Shown here in pieces: positions 55,726 through 64,000 of a stretch of 64,000 bases of DNA (within the stretch, counting starts at the first letter, position 1; every line of letters starts with the position of its first letter). Origin of the DNA: Candidatus Lutacidiplasma silvani (GTDB lineage: Archaea > Thermoplasmatota > Thermoplasmata > Lutacidiplasmatales > UBA184); NCBI GenBank assembly GCA_022750295.1, contig JAKIVZ010000010.1, forward strand, positions 20,348 through 84,347, given 5' to 3'. The position numbers and the translations under genes were made by a program. The notes beneath the pieces were generated by a model. It ran no database searches and was not told the DNA's origin. It saw nothing but the letters and a program-made list of their open reading frames with translations.

Positions 55726-57612
55726 ATGGGCCGATTTGGACGCCTCCCGACCCCCGCCCGCCTCGCGACATCGTCGGTCGTGGTGGTCGTCGTGCTCGTC
55801 CTCGTCCTCGTCGGCGGGTGGGGGTCGGGCGGCCCAGGGTCCTCGGCCCCGGCCTCCTCCGCCGTGGCCGCCCCCGCCACGGTCGGGGCCGAGCCTCCCC
55901 GCCCTGGCGCGGGCGGCGTGGGGGCGTGGGCGAATCTGACCGCCGGACTCCCCGGCTCGCCGGGTCCCCGGTTCGCGAGCGCGGGGGCTTGGGATGCGGC
56001 GTTGAACGAGACGGTGGTCTTCGGAGGATTCAGTCCGATCACCGGCCCGCTCCGCACGACTTGGGGGTACTCCGCAGGGAGCTGGCACTCGATCGGCCCG
56101 GTCAACCTGAGCGGCGGGAACGCTCCTTCGTCTCGATACGGTTCGGAAGCAGCCTACGACCCAACGCTTGGGGCGCTCGTGGTCTTCGGTGGGCGCGATT
56201 CCCAGGGAGGCCTCCTGAACGACACTTGGTCGTTCTCGGATGGAAACTGGACCAACCTGTCCTCTCGCTCCCCCCTCGCCCCTCCACCTCGGGTGAACGC
56301 CAGCATGGCGTTCGACCCGGCCCTCGGCGAACTGCTTCTGTTCGGGGGACGATCTCCCAACGCGCTCTACAACGACACGTGGGCATTGAACGGTACGACC
56401 TGGACCTCGGTCGGCCCTCCGAACGCGAACGCCACGAGCTCGCCGTCGGCCCGGTACGGCGCGTCGCTGGTGTACTCGGCCGCCGCGTCGGAGCTCGTCC
56501 TGTTCGGCGGAACCGGCTACGCGGCGGGAACCTACCCCTTGCTCGGGGACACATGGACGTTCGGGAGCTCGGGCTGGGCGCTCGCCGACCCGGGGAGCTC
56601 CCCCAGTCCCCGCGCATTCACCGCCATTTCGGTACTCCCGAACGGAACGCCGGTCCTGTTCGGCGGCCTGGGAGCCCACGGTCCGCTCGCCGACACATGG
56701 GAGTTCACCGGCCCGTCGTGGATCAATGAGACGACCAGTTTCGGGGCGGCCCCCCCGGCCCGCTCGGGGGCGTTCGCCTCCCCGGTGTCGGTTGGGAATG
56801 GCACGGGCTACGTCCTGATCTTCGGAGGGGAGTCGGCCACGAGGGTCCTGGACGACACCTGGGCGGTCGGCGCGAACGAGCTGGTCGTCACGGCGGGCGC
56901 GGTGACACCATCGGCACTGGACGTGTTCCAGACGACCTCCTTGACCGTCGTGGCGTTCGGTCCGACCACGAACATCTCCTACGCCTGGAGCGGCCTCCCC
57001 GCCGGGTGCCTTTCCGCCAACGTCTCGACCCTACCGTGTACCCCGACGGCGGTCGGGAGTCCGACCACTGTGGTCAGCGTGACCGACGACTCCGATGGCA
57101 AGTCGGTGTCGCGCATCCTCTCCTTCGTCGTCAACTCGCCCCCCACCGTCTCCGCGGTCCTCGTGAAGCCGTTCCCATTCGTCCTCGGGGCGGGGAACGT
57201 CTCGATCACGGTCCACGCGACCGGGGGCACGGGGATTCTCCACTACTCGTACACCGGCCTCCCGCCCGGCTGCCTCACGAAGGACACCGCGTTCTTCGGC
57301 TGCGCCCCCACGGTGCTGGGGAGCTGGACGGTCAACGCGACGGCGACGGATGCCACGAATGAGTCGGCGAGTCAGAATGCGACCGTCGTCGTCGTCGCGA
57401 CCGGACCGACCCCCCCGAACCGACTCGTCCAGGCGCTGGAGAGCCCCCTGGGGGCGACCGCGGTGATCGTCGGGATCGGGCTCGTGCTGATGCTGGTGTA
57501 CGCGCTCCGCCGTCGCTCCCAGACTCCGCCGCCGAACGGTTCGACAAGGCCGACGGGCCCCGAGCTCGCGGCGGCCTCCCCGCGCGACGAGAGTCGGCCG
57601 CCGGCGCCCTGA
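55726..57612 (+). CDS. Kelch-like surface protein with GLPxGC repeats and C-terminal anchor
   Basis: 628 residues. Signal segment (SSVVVVVVLVLVLVGGW), then about six kelch-type blades (residues about 75-375) recognised by repeated VVFGG/LLFGG...NDTWSF, a beta-propeller. Two repeats with GLPAGC...CTPT and GLPPGC...CAPT follow, the same unit as in the giant protein. A membrane helix (ATAVIVGIGLVLMLVYAL) and an Arg/Pro-rich tail end it. Many NxS/T sequons suggest N-glycosylation. It is likely a cell-surface binding protein. Confidence 0.85.
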   Translation: MGRFGRLPTPARLATSSVVVVVVLVLVLVGGWGSGGPGSSAPASSAVAAPATVGAEPPRPGAGGVGAWANLTAGLPGSPGPRFASAGAWDAALNETVVFGGFSPITGPLRTTWGYSAGSWHSIGPVNLSGGNAPSSRYGSEAAYDPTLGALVVFGGRDSQGGLLNDTWSFSDGNWTNLSSRSPLAPPPRVNASMAFDPALGELLLFGGRSPNALYNDTWALNGTTWTSVGPPNANATSSPSARYGASLVYSAAASELVLFGGTGYAAGTYPLLGDTWTFGSSGWALADPGSSPSPRAFTAISVLPNGTPVLFGGLGAHGPLADTWEFTGPSWINETTSFGAAPPARSGAFASPVSVGNGTGYVLIFGGESATRVLDDTWAVGANELVVTAGAVTPSALDVFQTTSLTVVAFGPTTNISYAWSGLPAGCLSANVSTLPCTPTAVGSPTTVVSVTDDSDGKSVSRILSFVVNSPPTVSAVLVKPFPFVLGAGNVSITVHATGGTGILHYSYTGLPPGCLTKDTAFFGCAPTVLGSWTVNATATDATNESASQNATVVVVATGPTPPNRLVQALESPLGATAVIVGIGLVLMLVYALRRRSQTPPPNGSTRPTGPELAAASPRDESRPPAP

Positions 57613-57666
57613 TCGGTGCCCGACCGCCCCCGGGTCGGCCGGAGTTGGGCCCCGGACTCCCGATGG

Positions 57667-58713
57667 CTATCCCCGGGGCGGCTCGTCCGCGGGCGTCCGG
57701 ACCGGCGGCTCGCGGCGCACCACCACTACGGTCGTCACGCCGACCCCGACGGCCCCGAGCCCGATGACGCCGTTCGCGTAGTCCGACCACGTCCCGGGCA
57801 ACCCGTAGGACTCGGGCGTGGTCGTGTTGTTCCCGACCTTGACCTTCACGATGTAGAGGAGCAGGGTGACCGCCTCGTAGTCCCAGACGTGCATCAGGAT
57901 CGTCTGGGGCGTGATGTTCACCGGAATGACAACCGTGAGGCACCAGGTCGACGGGCCACCGACCGGGTCGCGCGTCGAGTTCCCCACGAAGTCGTCGAAC
58001 GGTTTCGGAGTCTCGGCGTGGAGGGAGAACGTCCGACCCTGGAGCGGACCGGTGAGGCACGCCGTGACGGGGGCCGGGGGTGCGAGCGCACGGGGCGTGA
58101 GCGAGGCGAGGGTCGCGATCTCCGCCGGCTCGATGGCGGGCGAGGGGGACGGGCCCCAGCCGCTCGAGGAGGTGGCCCCGTTCGCGGTCGTGAGCGTCCA
58201 GTTCCATTGGACCGAGACGGTGAGGTCACCGAACGGTTCGGATCCCATGAGCGACACCAGCTGGCTGTTCAGGGCCGCGGTCCGGGTCCCGTTGAACGAG
58301 GTGGCGTTCCGGATCGTGAAGGTGCCGGGACTCCCGGTCGCCGTGGCCCCGACGCCAGCCGTCAAGTTCCGGGGCGGAAGGAAGAGATTCACCGGCGCCG
58401 GGGTCGCCGCGAACGTCGCCAGCATCTGGGGGAAATATACGGTCACGGCACTTCCGCCGGAGCTCGCCGATACGACCGTCACGCGGTAGGTCACATGGAC
58501 GACCGTCCCCGGGGCGTACGTTCCGGCGGGGGCCGAGCCATTCAACGAAACGTCGTCGTTGATCGACGTGTTCCCCGCCGGTCGCACGACGGTCGTGACG
58601 TCGCGGGACGGCAGGTGGGATTCGATGGGGGCCGGAGCCAACGCCACGCCGGTGGCCATTGTCGCGGCGAGCAGGGCGGTGGCGACGAGGACGAGCGCCG
58701 GGGTCCGGTTCAC
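57667..58713 (-). CDS. Exported, C-terminally anchored protein of unknown function
   Basis: 348 residues from GTG 58713. An N-terminal hydrophobic segment (ALVLVATALLAATMATGVAL) is followed by about 280 residues of beta-rich sequence with NxS/T sites, two distant Cys residues, and a C-terminal helix (GVIGLGAVGVGVTTVVVV) with a short basic tail. The ATG at 58740 lies inside the TATA-like box, so GTG 58713 (29 nt on) is the better start; using ATG adds nine residues. The strand QWNWTLTTANG and the HVWD segment resemble the secreted protein at 13555-14658. Confidence 0.75.
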   Translation of the reverse strand: MNRTPALVLVATALLAATMATGVALAPAPIESHLPSRDVTTVVRPAGNTSINDDVSLNGSAPAGTYAPGTVVHVTYRVTVVSASSGGSAVTVYFPQMLATFAATPAPVNLFLPPRNLTAGVGATATGSPGTFTIRNATSFNGTRTAALNSQLVSLMGSEPFGDLTVSVQWNWTLTTANGATSSSGWGPSPSPAIEPAEIATLASLTPRALAPPAPVTACLTGPLQGRTFSLHAETPKPFDDFVGNSTRDPVGGPSTWCLTVVIPVNITPQTILMHVWDYEAVTLLLYIVKVKVGNNTTTPESYGLPGTWSDYANGVIGLGAVGVGVTTVVVVRREPPVRTPADEPPRG

Positions 58714-58738
58714 GGCTTCGGGAGGGACTCGTCGGGCC

Positions 58739-58744
58739 ATTAAG
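58739..58744 (-). promoter_or_regulatory. TATA-like box overlapping an ATG
   Basis: CTTAAT on the minus strand, centred 29 nt before GTG 58713. Its last bases are part of ATG 58740, which therefore is probably not transcribed. Confidence 0.45.
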
Positions 58745-58822
58745 AGTGGCGCGAACGTCCGGCCCGCACGGGGCGGGAAGTCGTTCGGCGCAAGGCCGCT
58801 GCCCGGGCGAGACGGACGGAAT

Positions 58823-58830
58823 CGTTATGG
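58823..58830 (+). promoter_or_regulatory. TATA-like box before a leader ORF and paralogue 2
   Basis: CGTTATGG, the same core as before dtdA, centred about 29 nt before ATG 58856, the start of a short ORF. Confidence 0.45.
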
Positions 58831-58855
58831 GCGGTGCCCGGTCCCCCGAACCGCC

Positions 58856-58942
58856 ATGGGGGTCCGCACCGCCCGGGAGTTGGGCGCTCCCGGACGCCGA
58901 CGAGCGTTCCGGCCGCCGCCTCCGGTGGCCGAACTCCCATGA
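58856..58942 (+). CDS. Short leaderless ORF overlapping the start of membrane paralogue 2
   Basis: 28 residues, Arg/Pro-rich (opening MGVRTAREL), starting near the predicted transcription start and ending at TGA 58940-58942 in an ATGA overlap with ATG 58939. Same layout as the short ORFs before GH15 and sat. Confidence 0.35.
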   Translation: MGVRTARELGAPGRRRAFRPPPPVAELP

Positions 58943-61419
58943 GTTCCCCCTCCCCAACCGAGCCGGCGCCCGGGCCGTCGGCGCGTCCGAATCGTCGACC
59001 GTCGCTCCTCCACCGGTTGGAGGACTGGGCGTTCCCGCTCGTCACGCCCGTTCCCTCCAATCCAGAAGGGGTCCCGGAGCCGGGCAAACCCGAGCGAATC
59101 GCCTACTTCCTCTCCCTCGTGATCGGAGTGTTCGCCGCGGGCGTGATGCTCCAGGCGATGGCCGCGTACCCCCTCCCGGCGGGCGGCGACCCGGCGGAGT
59201 GGGTCACAACCTCGTACGCCTTCGTGGGGCTTCCGTATCCGAGCTGGATCATTCCGGGGCAATACCCGCCCCTCCTCTTCCCGCTCTTGGGCATCCTGGT
59301 CCGGATCTTCGGACCGATCCAGGCGTCGCGCGCGTTCATCGTCCTGGTGGCGATGCTCCTGAGCCTTTCGACCTACTACCTTGCGCGCACGCTCGTCCGG
59401 TCCCGCTCAGTCGCGCTCGCCGTGGCCGGATTCGTCGTCTTCAGCCCGACCCTTGTGCAGGTGTTCTTCTTTGGGGGGTATCCGAATCTCCTCGGATTCG
59501 TCTTTCTCAATCTCTCGATCGCGTTCCTGGTCCGGTTCGTCCGTTCCGGATCCGACCGCCACGTCTTCGGATTCTGGTTGGCGACCGCGGCGGCGATCCT
59601 GACCCACGAGCTCGTCGCGGTCGTCCTCGTCGGCACTCTCGCGGTGATGCTCGCGTTCCTGTTCTGGCAGGCCCGAATCCCTCGGGCCGCGTACCGGAGC
59701 GCGCTCGGAGTGGTGGGATTCCTCGTCTTCGTGCTCTCGGTGGGAGGCTACTATGGGCTGACCTACATCGCCGGGGTCCCCCATCCGCAGTACCTGCAAA
59801 CGAACGCGTTCGCGTACGTGAAGAACGGACTCGGGAGTCTGTACTACGTCGTCCTGAGCCCGTACTTCCCTTCGGTCCATCCTTCGGTGGCGGTCGCCCA
59901 ATTCCTCTCGCTGGCCCTTGCCTCCGGGGTCGTCCTGATCCTCTGTGCGCTCCGGCTCCTCGCGCCCCGCCGATTGACGCTGGGGATCCTCACCGTCCTC
60001 GCAATGGCCGGGACCGTCGTAGGCGGAGCGATCATCGGTTGGGAGCTTGCGGTCGTGACCGACTACTTGCGGTTCGGCTACTTCCTGATCGTCCCGATCG
60101 GTCTTGGACTCGGGCTCGTCGTCGACCAACTGGTCCATCTTCCGCCCGGCTGGCCGGCGCCGCTCCGCCGGGGCCACGCGGCCGCCGGCCTCCCCGGGGC
60201 GCCCGCCGTCTCCGCTCCGAGCGCGGTCGGTTCTGGTCTTCCCCGACGGCCGGGGACGTGGGCCGAATTCGGCGTCCCCGTCTTCGCGATCGCGGTCGTC
60301 GCCTTGCTCCTCAGCGTCGCCCTCGTGACCGCGCCCGAGCTCCCCGGGGACGAGCAATCGAATTCGAACTCGTTCCATGATGCGACCTTCCTCGGCGCGA
60401 TCCACGACATCCAGAACTCGGGGGTCGCCGGGAACGTCTTCACGGAAGGAGGCGCGGCGAAGTGGGCCCGGGCGCTCCTCGTCCGGAACGCGTACGCGCC
60501 GTTCATCGCGACCCGCTACACGTTCGACCCGACCCACCTCGACGACGAGGAGGTGACGTACTTCGCGATGGTCGCCCGCGACACCGTGACGAACAGTCTC
60601 GTCGCGTCGACGATCGGGGGGACCAACGCCTCGTCGGACAACCAGACGCCCGATTTCGAGGCGTCGTTCTTCGGGGTGTTCGTCCCGGTCGCGACGCTGG
60701 CCGCGCAGAACTTCAGCGTCACGGTCACGCCGACGTCGGGGCCGAAGGTGACCGAAGCCGTGACGAGCGCCCCCACGATCACGGAGCCGGACGCCGGCGC
60801 TCCTGCCATGACGATGACGTACGCCGAGACCGGATTCACGTTCTCCATCGCGGTGGCGCTCTCGCCTGTGGCGCCCGCCGGTCGGTACACGCTGACCGCC
60901 GCCGCGGACCCCGGCTGGACCATCGATTCGATCCGCGGGAATCTCACCGCCCCGGTGCAACCCGTCCAGGTCACGAATTTCAAGGCGGGGACGGCCCCCG
61001 GGGAGATCGTCTTGAATCCGACCGGCCTCGCCGGCTCGCTCCTCACGTACGCGAACGTGACGCCGGCGAGCGCGGTGTCGCACCCACAAGCGTTCGACCA
61101 CCCGTCCGAGCTCGCGCACGACGCGCTGACGGTCACCTCCCCCGTCGCTGGGACCCACAATCTCTCCCTGACCGTCGCCTTCTCGACGCCGACGGCCCGG
61201 AACCTCGTCGACAACCTCCCGCGGTTCATCAACGCCCCGACCGTCTGGCAGAACTGGTCGATCCGGTTCGTCCTCCTCACGAGCAACTCCACGTTCGTGA
61301 ACAACCACCCGAGCGCGATCCTCTGGGAGGTTCCGTATCTCGAGAACGAATTCGGGGCGACGGTCCTGGCGACGGACGGAGTCTGGACCGTCCTCCTCCT
61401 GCCCCCGAACCCGTCGTAG
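58939..61419 (+). CDS. Polytopic membrane protein (GT-C-like), paralogue 2
   Basis: 826 residues, collinear with paralogue 1: LPAGGDPAEW then PYPSWIIPGQYPPLLFPLLG, VQVFFFGGYPNLLGFVFLN, LTHELVAVVLV and TDYLRFGYFLIVP. The external domain has HDATFLGAIHDIQNSG, GAAKWARALLVRNAY and RYTFDPTHLDDEE. The conserved loop Asp and external domain suggest the same kind of activity on a different acceptor. ATG 58939 fits the paralogue's N-terminus; a GTG at 58834 would lie within the promoter zone. It is convergent with paralogue 3. Confidence 0.8.
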   Translation: MSSPSPTEPAPGPSARPNRRPSLLHRLEDWAFPLVTPVPSNPEGVPEPGKPERIAYFLSLVIGVFAAGVMLQAMAAYPLPAGGDPAEWVTTSYAFVGLPYPSWIIPGQYPPLLFPLLGILVRIFGPIQASRAFIVLVAMLLSLSTYYLARTLVRSRSVALAVAGFVVFSPTLVQVFFFGGYPNLLGFVFLNLSIAFLVRFVRSGSDRHVFGFWLATAAAILTHELVAVVLVGTLAVMLAFLFWQARIPRAAYRSALGVVGFLVFVLSVGGYYGLTYIAGVPHPQYLQTNAFAYVKNGLGSLYYVVLSPYFPSVHPSVAVAQFLSLALASGVVLILCALRLLAPRRLTLGILTVLAMAGTVVGGAIIGWELAVVTDYLRFGYFLIVPIGLGLGLVVDQLVHLPPGWPAPLRRGHAAAGLPGAPAVSAPSAVGSGLPRRPGTWAEFGVPVFAIAVVALLLSVALVTAPELPGDEQSNSNSFHDATFLGAIHDIQNSGVAGNVFTEGGAAKWARALLVRNAYAPFIATRYTFDPTHLDDEEVTYFAMVARDTVTNSLVASTIGGTNASSDNQTPDFEASFFGVFVPVATLAAQNFSVTVTPTSGPKVTEAVTSAPTITEPDAGAPAMTMTYAETGFTFSIAVALSPVAPAGRYTLTAAADPGWTIDSIRGNLTAPVQPVQVTNFKAGTAPGEIVLNPTGLAGSLLTYANVTPASAVSHPQAFDHPSELAHDALTVTSPVAGTHNLSLTVAFSTPTARNLVDNLPRFINAPTVWQNWSIRFVLLTSNSTFVNNHPSAILWEVPYLENEFGATVLATDGVWTVLLLPPNPS

Positions 61420-61440
61420 GTCGTGCGTCCGGGACGCCGC

Positions 61441-61475
61441 CCCCCGACGACCAGGGCCGCCCCCGACGACTAGGG
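61441..61475. repeat. Two-copy 16-bp direct repeat at the convergent end of two paralogues
   Basis: CCCCCGACGAC[C/T]AGGG occurs at 61441-61456 and 61460-61475, differing at one base. The second copy includes the stop codon of paralogue 3. It may be a small duplication; no function is evident. Confidence 0.5.
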
Positions 61476-63968
61476 GCTCTGGAGGACCGTCCACTCGGAG
61501 TTGGAGAAGACGGTCACGAAATCGAACGTCGCGGACAGGAAGTCGATCGTTTCGGCGTAGAGCGCCGTCGACGGGAGGAGCAGGAACCGGATCGAGTTCG
61601 TCGCGAGGAACTGCGAGGTGCTGAGGAGCGTCGGGAGGACGACGGCCGGATTCGAGGCCCCGGGCACGAAGAACGACAGGGCGATCGAGAGCGGCTCGGA
61701 CGGGTCCGGATTCGTGAATGCGTAGGCGGCTTGCCCGGTCCCGTTCGACGTGTTCCCGACGACCATCGTCGGGGTCGGGGAAACGGCCGCGTGGAGGGTC
61801 ACCGAAGCGCCGCCGGGAAACTGGCCGACCGCGGTCGTCACGTTCCACACGAGGCTGCCGTTGACCGCCTCGATCGAGTCCGTGACGCCGGCGTGGAGGG
61901 CGACGACGCGGGGCGGCGGGGAGGCGAGCGTGAAGTTGAACCCGAGGAGCGGATCGCCCGGGTTCGGTGTGATGGTGTAGTTCATCCAGGCGACCGGCGC
62001 GCTCGGGTCGAGGACCGTCGTCTGGACGGTGGTTGCACAGCCGTTCGACTCGCTGACTTCGCCCGAGAGGGCGCTCGCCGCCGGGACCTGGAGCGTCGGG
62101 GTCCCGTTGCCCGACGCCGAGATCCACCCGGCGCAACCGGGGCCGGACGAATCGGTCGCTTCCGACGCCGGGAGGACGCGCACGATCGGGATCGGTACGC
62201 CGAGGACGAGCGCCGAGATCATCGGGGCCTGGCTCAGCGAGGTGGTGGCCGACCCCGAGTACGAGGCGACCAGCACGTTGTTTGTGACGCCGGTCGCCGA
62301 GTTCGTCGCGAAGAACGACTCCTGGGCGTTCGAGACCTCCCACGGCTCGAACTGGAGCCAGGTCGGACCCGGGTCGAACGCGCCTCGTGATGTCAGCGCC
62401 TCCACCCACCGGGCCGCCGATTGGGTCGTGAGGACGGCCCCGGGGGTCGGATTGCTGGCGAGGTAGCCCGTCGCGGCGAGGAACGCGGCATCGTGGCCGG
62501 TCCCCGCGTCCCCCTGCTCGCCGATCGCCATCGTCGGGATCGTCACGTTGACGACGAGGAGAGCGAGGGCGACGGCGACCGTGCCCGCGGACAGGACCCC
62601 GAACGGTCGGGGTCGCATCCACTTCTGTCGGGCGAGCGGGGCCGACGCCGGCGGCCGGCTCGCGTGGAGCGCCGGGACGAGGCTTCGCGGGAGCGCCCCC
62701 TCGAAGACGACCAGGGCGAGGAGGGTCGCCGGGAGGGGGAAGAAGTAGACGAACCGCGAGTAGTCGGTGTCGACGTGGACGAGGTACCCCCCGACGGGGG
62801 CGAGGAGCATGACGCCGAGCCAAGTTCCGGCGAGGAGCGTGGCGACGTCCCACCGAACCGGATCTCGGTGGGCCAGCCAGATTCCGACGCCGAGCGCGGC
62901 GAGCCCGGTGACCCCGAGGATCGCGGCGGCGACCCGAGGGTCGAGGTCGATGGTCGCGCCCATCGGCCAGAGGACCGGAGCCTTCGCGAGCGGGGTGAAT
63001 ACGAGGCCGACGCCGACGAGGGTGAACGTGGGGGGATTCGAGAACAGGTAGTTGATGTGCGGGATGTGGAGGAGGTCGGTCACCGCGGTGTACGCCCCGA
63101 CGGTCGCGGCGAGGACGGCAACCCCGATCACGTTCCCCCGATGGAAGAGGCTCTTCCAGGGGAATCGTCCGAGCACGACGGCGAGGAGGAATGTCAGGAC
63201 GACGACGCCGAGGACGAGGTCGAACGTCAGCGTGTGCGTCAGGTAGGTCGCAGCGGCCGACCCCCAGAGGAGGAGCCCCCGGAGCACGGACGGTCCCCGC
63301 AGAAACAAGATCGCGAACGCGAGAGTCAGGTCGACGAACGAAAAGGCGAAGAAGTTCGGATACGCGCCCCAGAAGAGCATCGAGACGACGGTCCCGTTCA
63401 GCACCCCGAACCCGACGAGGGCGATCCGGTGCGTCCGGACGCGGAGCGCGACCCGGGCGAGGAACCAGAGCGTCAGACCGTACGTCGCGAGCACGAATCC
63501 GCCGAAGATGAATCCCGTCATCTCCGGCGAGCCGGTCGCGAGCCGGAGCCCGCCGAGGATCGGGAAGATCGACGGCGGGTACAGGTAGGGCGACCCGACG
63601 GCGTTCACCGGGGGGTGGGCGAGGCCGACCCAGCCGTACGACCGCTGGATCCAGTCGCCGGGGTCGACCCCGGGGGGGACCGGGAATTGGGAGTAGAACG
63701 TCTCGAGGAGCCCGACGGCGAGGCCGATCAAGACGACGACGACGACGAACTCGAGAAAATCGGCGTTCGCGGCCTCCTCGTCGTGGCCCGAGGGCCCGGT
63801 CACCGACGGCGGGGCGGGCGCTTCCTCACCGGAACTCGACACGAGACCGCCGCCGACCTCGTCCGGTGACGCCGGGAGGCCTTGGTTCTTTCGGACCGCG
63901 CCGAACCGACGGACGGGACGAGAACCGGCCCCGAACGCCGACGGTCTAGCACTACTTCGGGGGTTCAT
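61470..63968 (-). CDS. Polytopic membrane protein (GT-C-like), paralogue 3 (divergent)
   Basis: 832 residues. Helices as in the other two: VPPGVDPGDW in the first external loop, SPYLYPPSIFPILGG, VSMLFWGAYPNFFAFSFVD, LTHTLTFDLV and TDYSRFVYFFPLP. The external domain keeps HDAAFLAATGYLASN and AARWVEAL but lacks the RYTFDP block, so it is the most divergent copy. It has about 70 extra polar residues at the N-terminus. ATG 63968 is close to the window edge and its promoter is not visible; no homologue check of the start is possible here. Confidence 0.78.
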   Translation of the reverse strand: MNPRSSARPSAFGAGSRPVRRFGAVRKNQGLPASPDEVGGGLVSSSGEEAPAPPSVTGPSGHDEEAANADFLEFVVVVVLIGLAVGLLETFYSQFPVPPGVDPGDWIQRSYGWVGLAHPPVNAVGSPYLYPPSIFPILGGLRLATGSPEMTGFIFGGFVLATYGLTLWFLARVALRVRTHRIALVGFGVLNGTVVSMLFWGAYPNFFAFSFVDLTLAFAILFLRGPSVLRGLLLWGSAAATYLTHTLTFDLVLGVVVLTFLLAVVLGRFPWKSLFHRGNVIGVAVLAATVGAYTAVTDLLHIPHINYLFSNPPTFTLVGVGLVFTPLAKAPVLWPMGATIDLDPRVAAAILGVTGLAALGVGIWLAHRDPVRWDVATLLAGTWLGVMLLAPVGGYLVHVDTDYSRFVYFFPLPATLLALVVFEGALPRSLVPALHASRPPASAPLARQKWMRPRPFGVLSAGTVAVALALLVVNVTIPTMAIGEQGDAGTGHDAAFLAATGYLASNPTPGAVLTTQSAARWVEALTSRGAFDPGPTWLQFEPWEVSNAQESFFATNSATGVTNNVLVASYSGSATTSLSQAPMISALVLGVPIPIVRVLPASEATDSSGPGCAGWISASGNGTPTLQVPAASALSGEVSESNGCATTVQTTVLDPSAPVAWMNYTITPNPGDPLLGFNFTLASPPPRVVALHAGVTDSIEAVNGSLVWNVTTAVGQFPGGASVTLHAAVSPTPTMVVGNTSNGTGQAAYAFTNPDPSEPLSIALSFFVPGASNPAVVLPTLLSTSQFLATNSIRFLLLPSTALYAETIDFLSATFDFVTVFSNSEWTVLQSP

Positions 63969-64000
63969 CGCTTCGCTCGGACCGGAGCGGCCGAGCCTGT

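Noticed and set aside
1..64000. tRNA or rRNA genes, CRISPR arrays, insertion sequences, prophage
   Set aside because: No cloverleaf with a GTTCGA-type arm, no regularly spaced repeats, no transposase or integrase motif was seen. Small RNAs cannot be excluded by eye.

Overview
The window is high-GC archaeal chromosome, most probably from a high-GC member of the Thermoplasmatota or a related euryarchaeal lineage. Three features support this. There is a complete set for the archaeal lipid core (GGGP synthase, DGGGP synthase and CDP-archaeol synthase in one operon). There are archaeal-only enzymes (DtdA/GEK1 deacylase, two-repeat tRNA-splicing endonuclease, GHMP-type shikimate kinase, 3-dehydroquinate synthase II). 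Most promoters show a short AT-rich TATA-like box about 25-29 nt before a start codon, as expected for leaderless archaeal transcripts. The lineage call is inference; no rRNA or marker tree is available. I saw no rRNA, tRNA, CRISPR array, insertion sequence or prophage.

Layout. 1-1.4 kb: end of an exported protein, a broken small membrane ORF and two small proteins. 1.5-6 kb: tRNA/translation-factor housekeeping (DPH6-like ligase, D-Tyr-type deacylase DtdA), a ribbon-helix-helix-like protein and an M16 peptidase pair (one active, one lacking the zinc motif). 6.1-13.4 kb: a seven-gene operon ubiA-GGGPS-DUF2070-M20 peptidase-carS-pyrE-endA. 13.6-14.7 kb: a secreted protein with a Cys/Gly/His/Trp-rich tail. 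14.8-25.2 kb (minus strand): a ten-gene operon that starts with a PqqC/CADD-like protein and then encodes ADH synthase, DHQ synthase II, fused AroD-AroE, shikimate kinase, EPSP synthase, chorismate synthase, aspartate-semialdehyde dehydrogenase, aspartokinase and a TrpF-like protein. Together these lead from aspartate to chorismate, with aspartate semialdehyde made in the same operon that consumes it.

25.2-34 kb: a DHA2-type efflux pump, then an alpha-glucan cassette (GT4 synthase, GH57, two GH15 enzymes). 34.1-36.8 kb: a HAD phosphatase and sulfate activation (ATP sulfurylase, APS kinase). 36.9-64 kb: a cell-surface region. It holds a GlmM-type mutase, flippase and GT4 operon; a DPM1-like GT2; two tandem AlkP-superfamily phosphodiesterases; two sulfatase-fold proteins with Thr where sulfatases have Cys; three paralogous polytopic membrane proteins with large external domains; a 1371-residue repeat protein; a kelch-like surface protein; and a membrane-anchored exported protein. 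The likely common theme is assembly and modification of surface glycans, with sulfate activation nearby.

The most unusual signals are: (1) short Arg-rich leaderless ORFs that begin where transcription should begin and end in an ATGA/GTGA overlap with the real gene (before GH15, sat, GT2 and one membrane paralogue); (2) two genes, asd and the flippase, whose best N-termini have no ATG/GTG/TTG, with a CTG in the expected place; (3) a TrpF-like protein with Thr in place of the catalytic Cys; (4) a CADD/PqqC-like gene leading the aromatic operon; and (5) a repeat with two conserved cysteines (GLPxGC...CxP) shared by two surface proteins.
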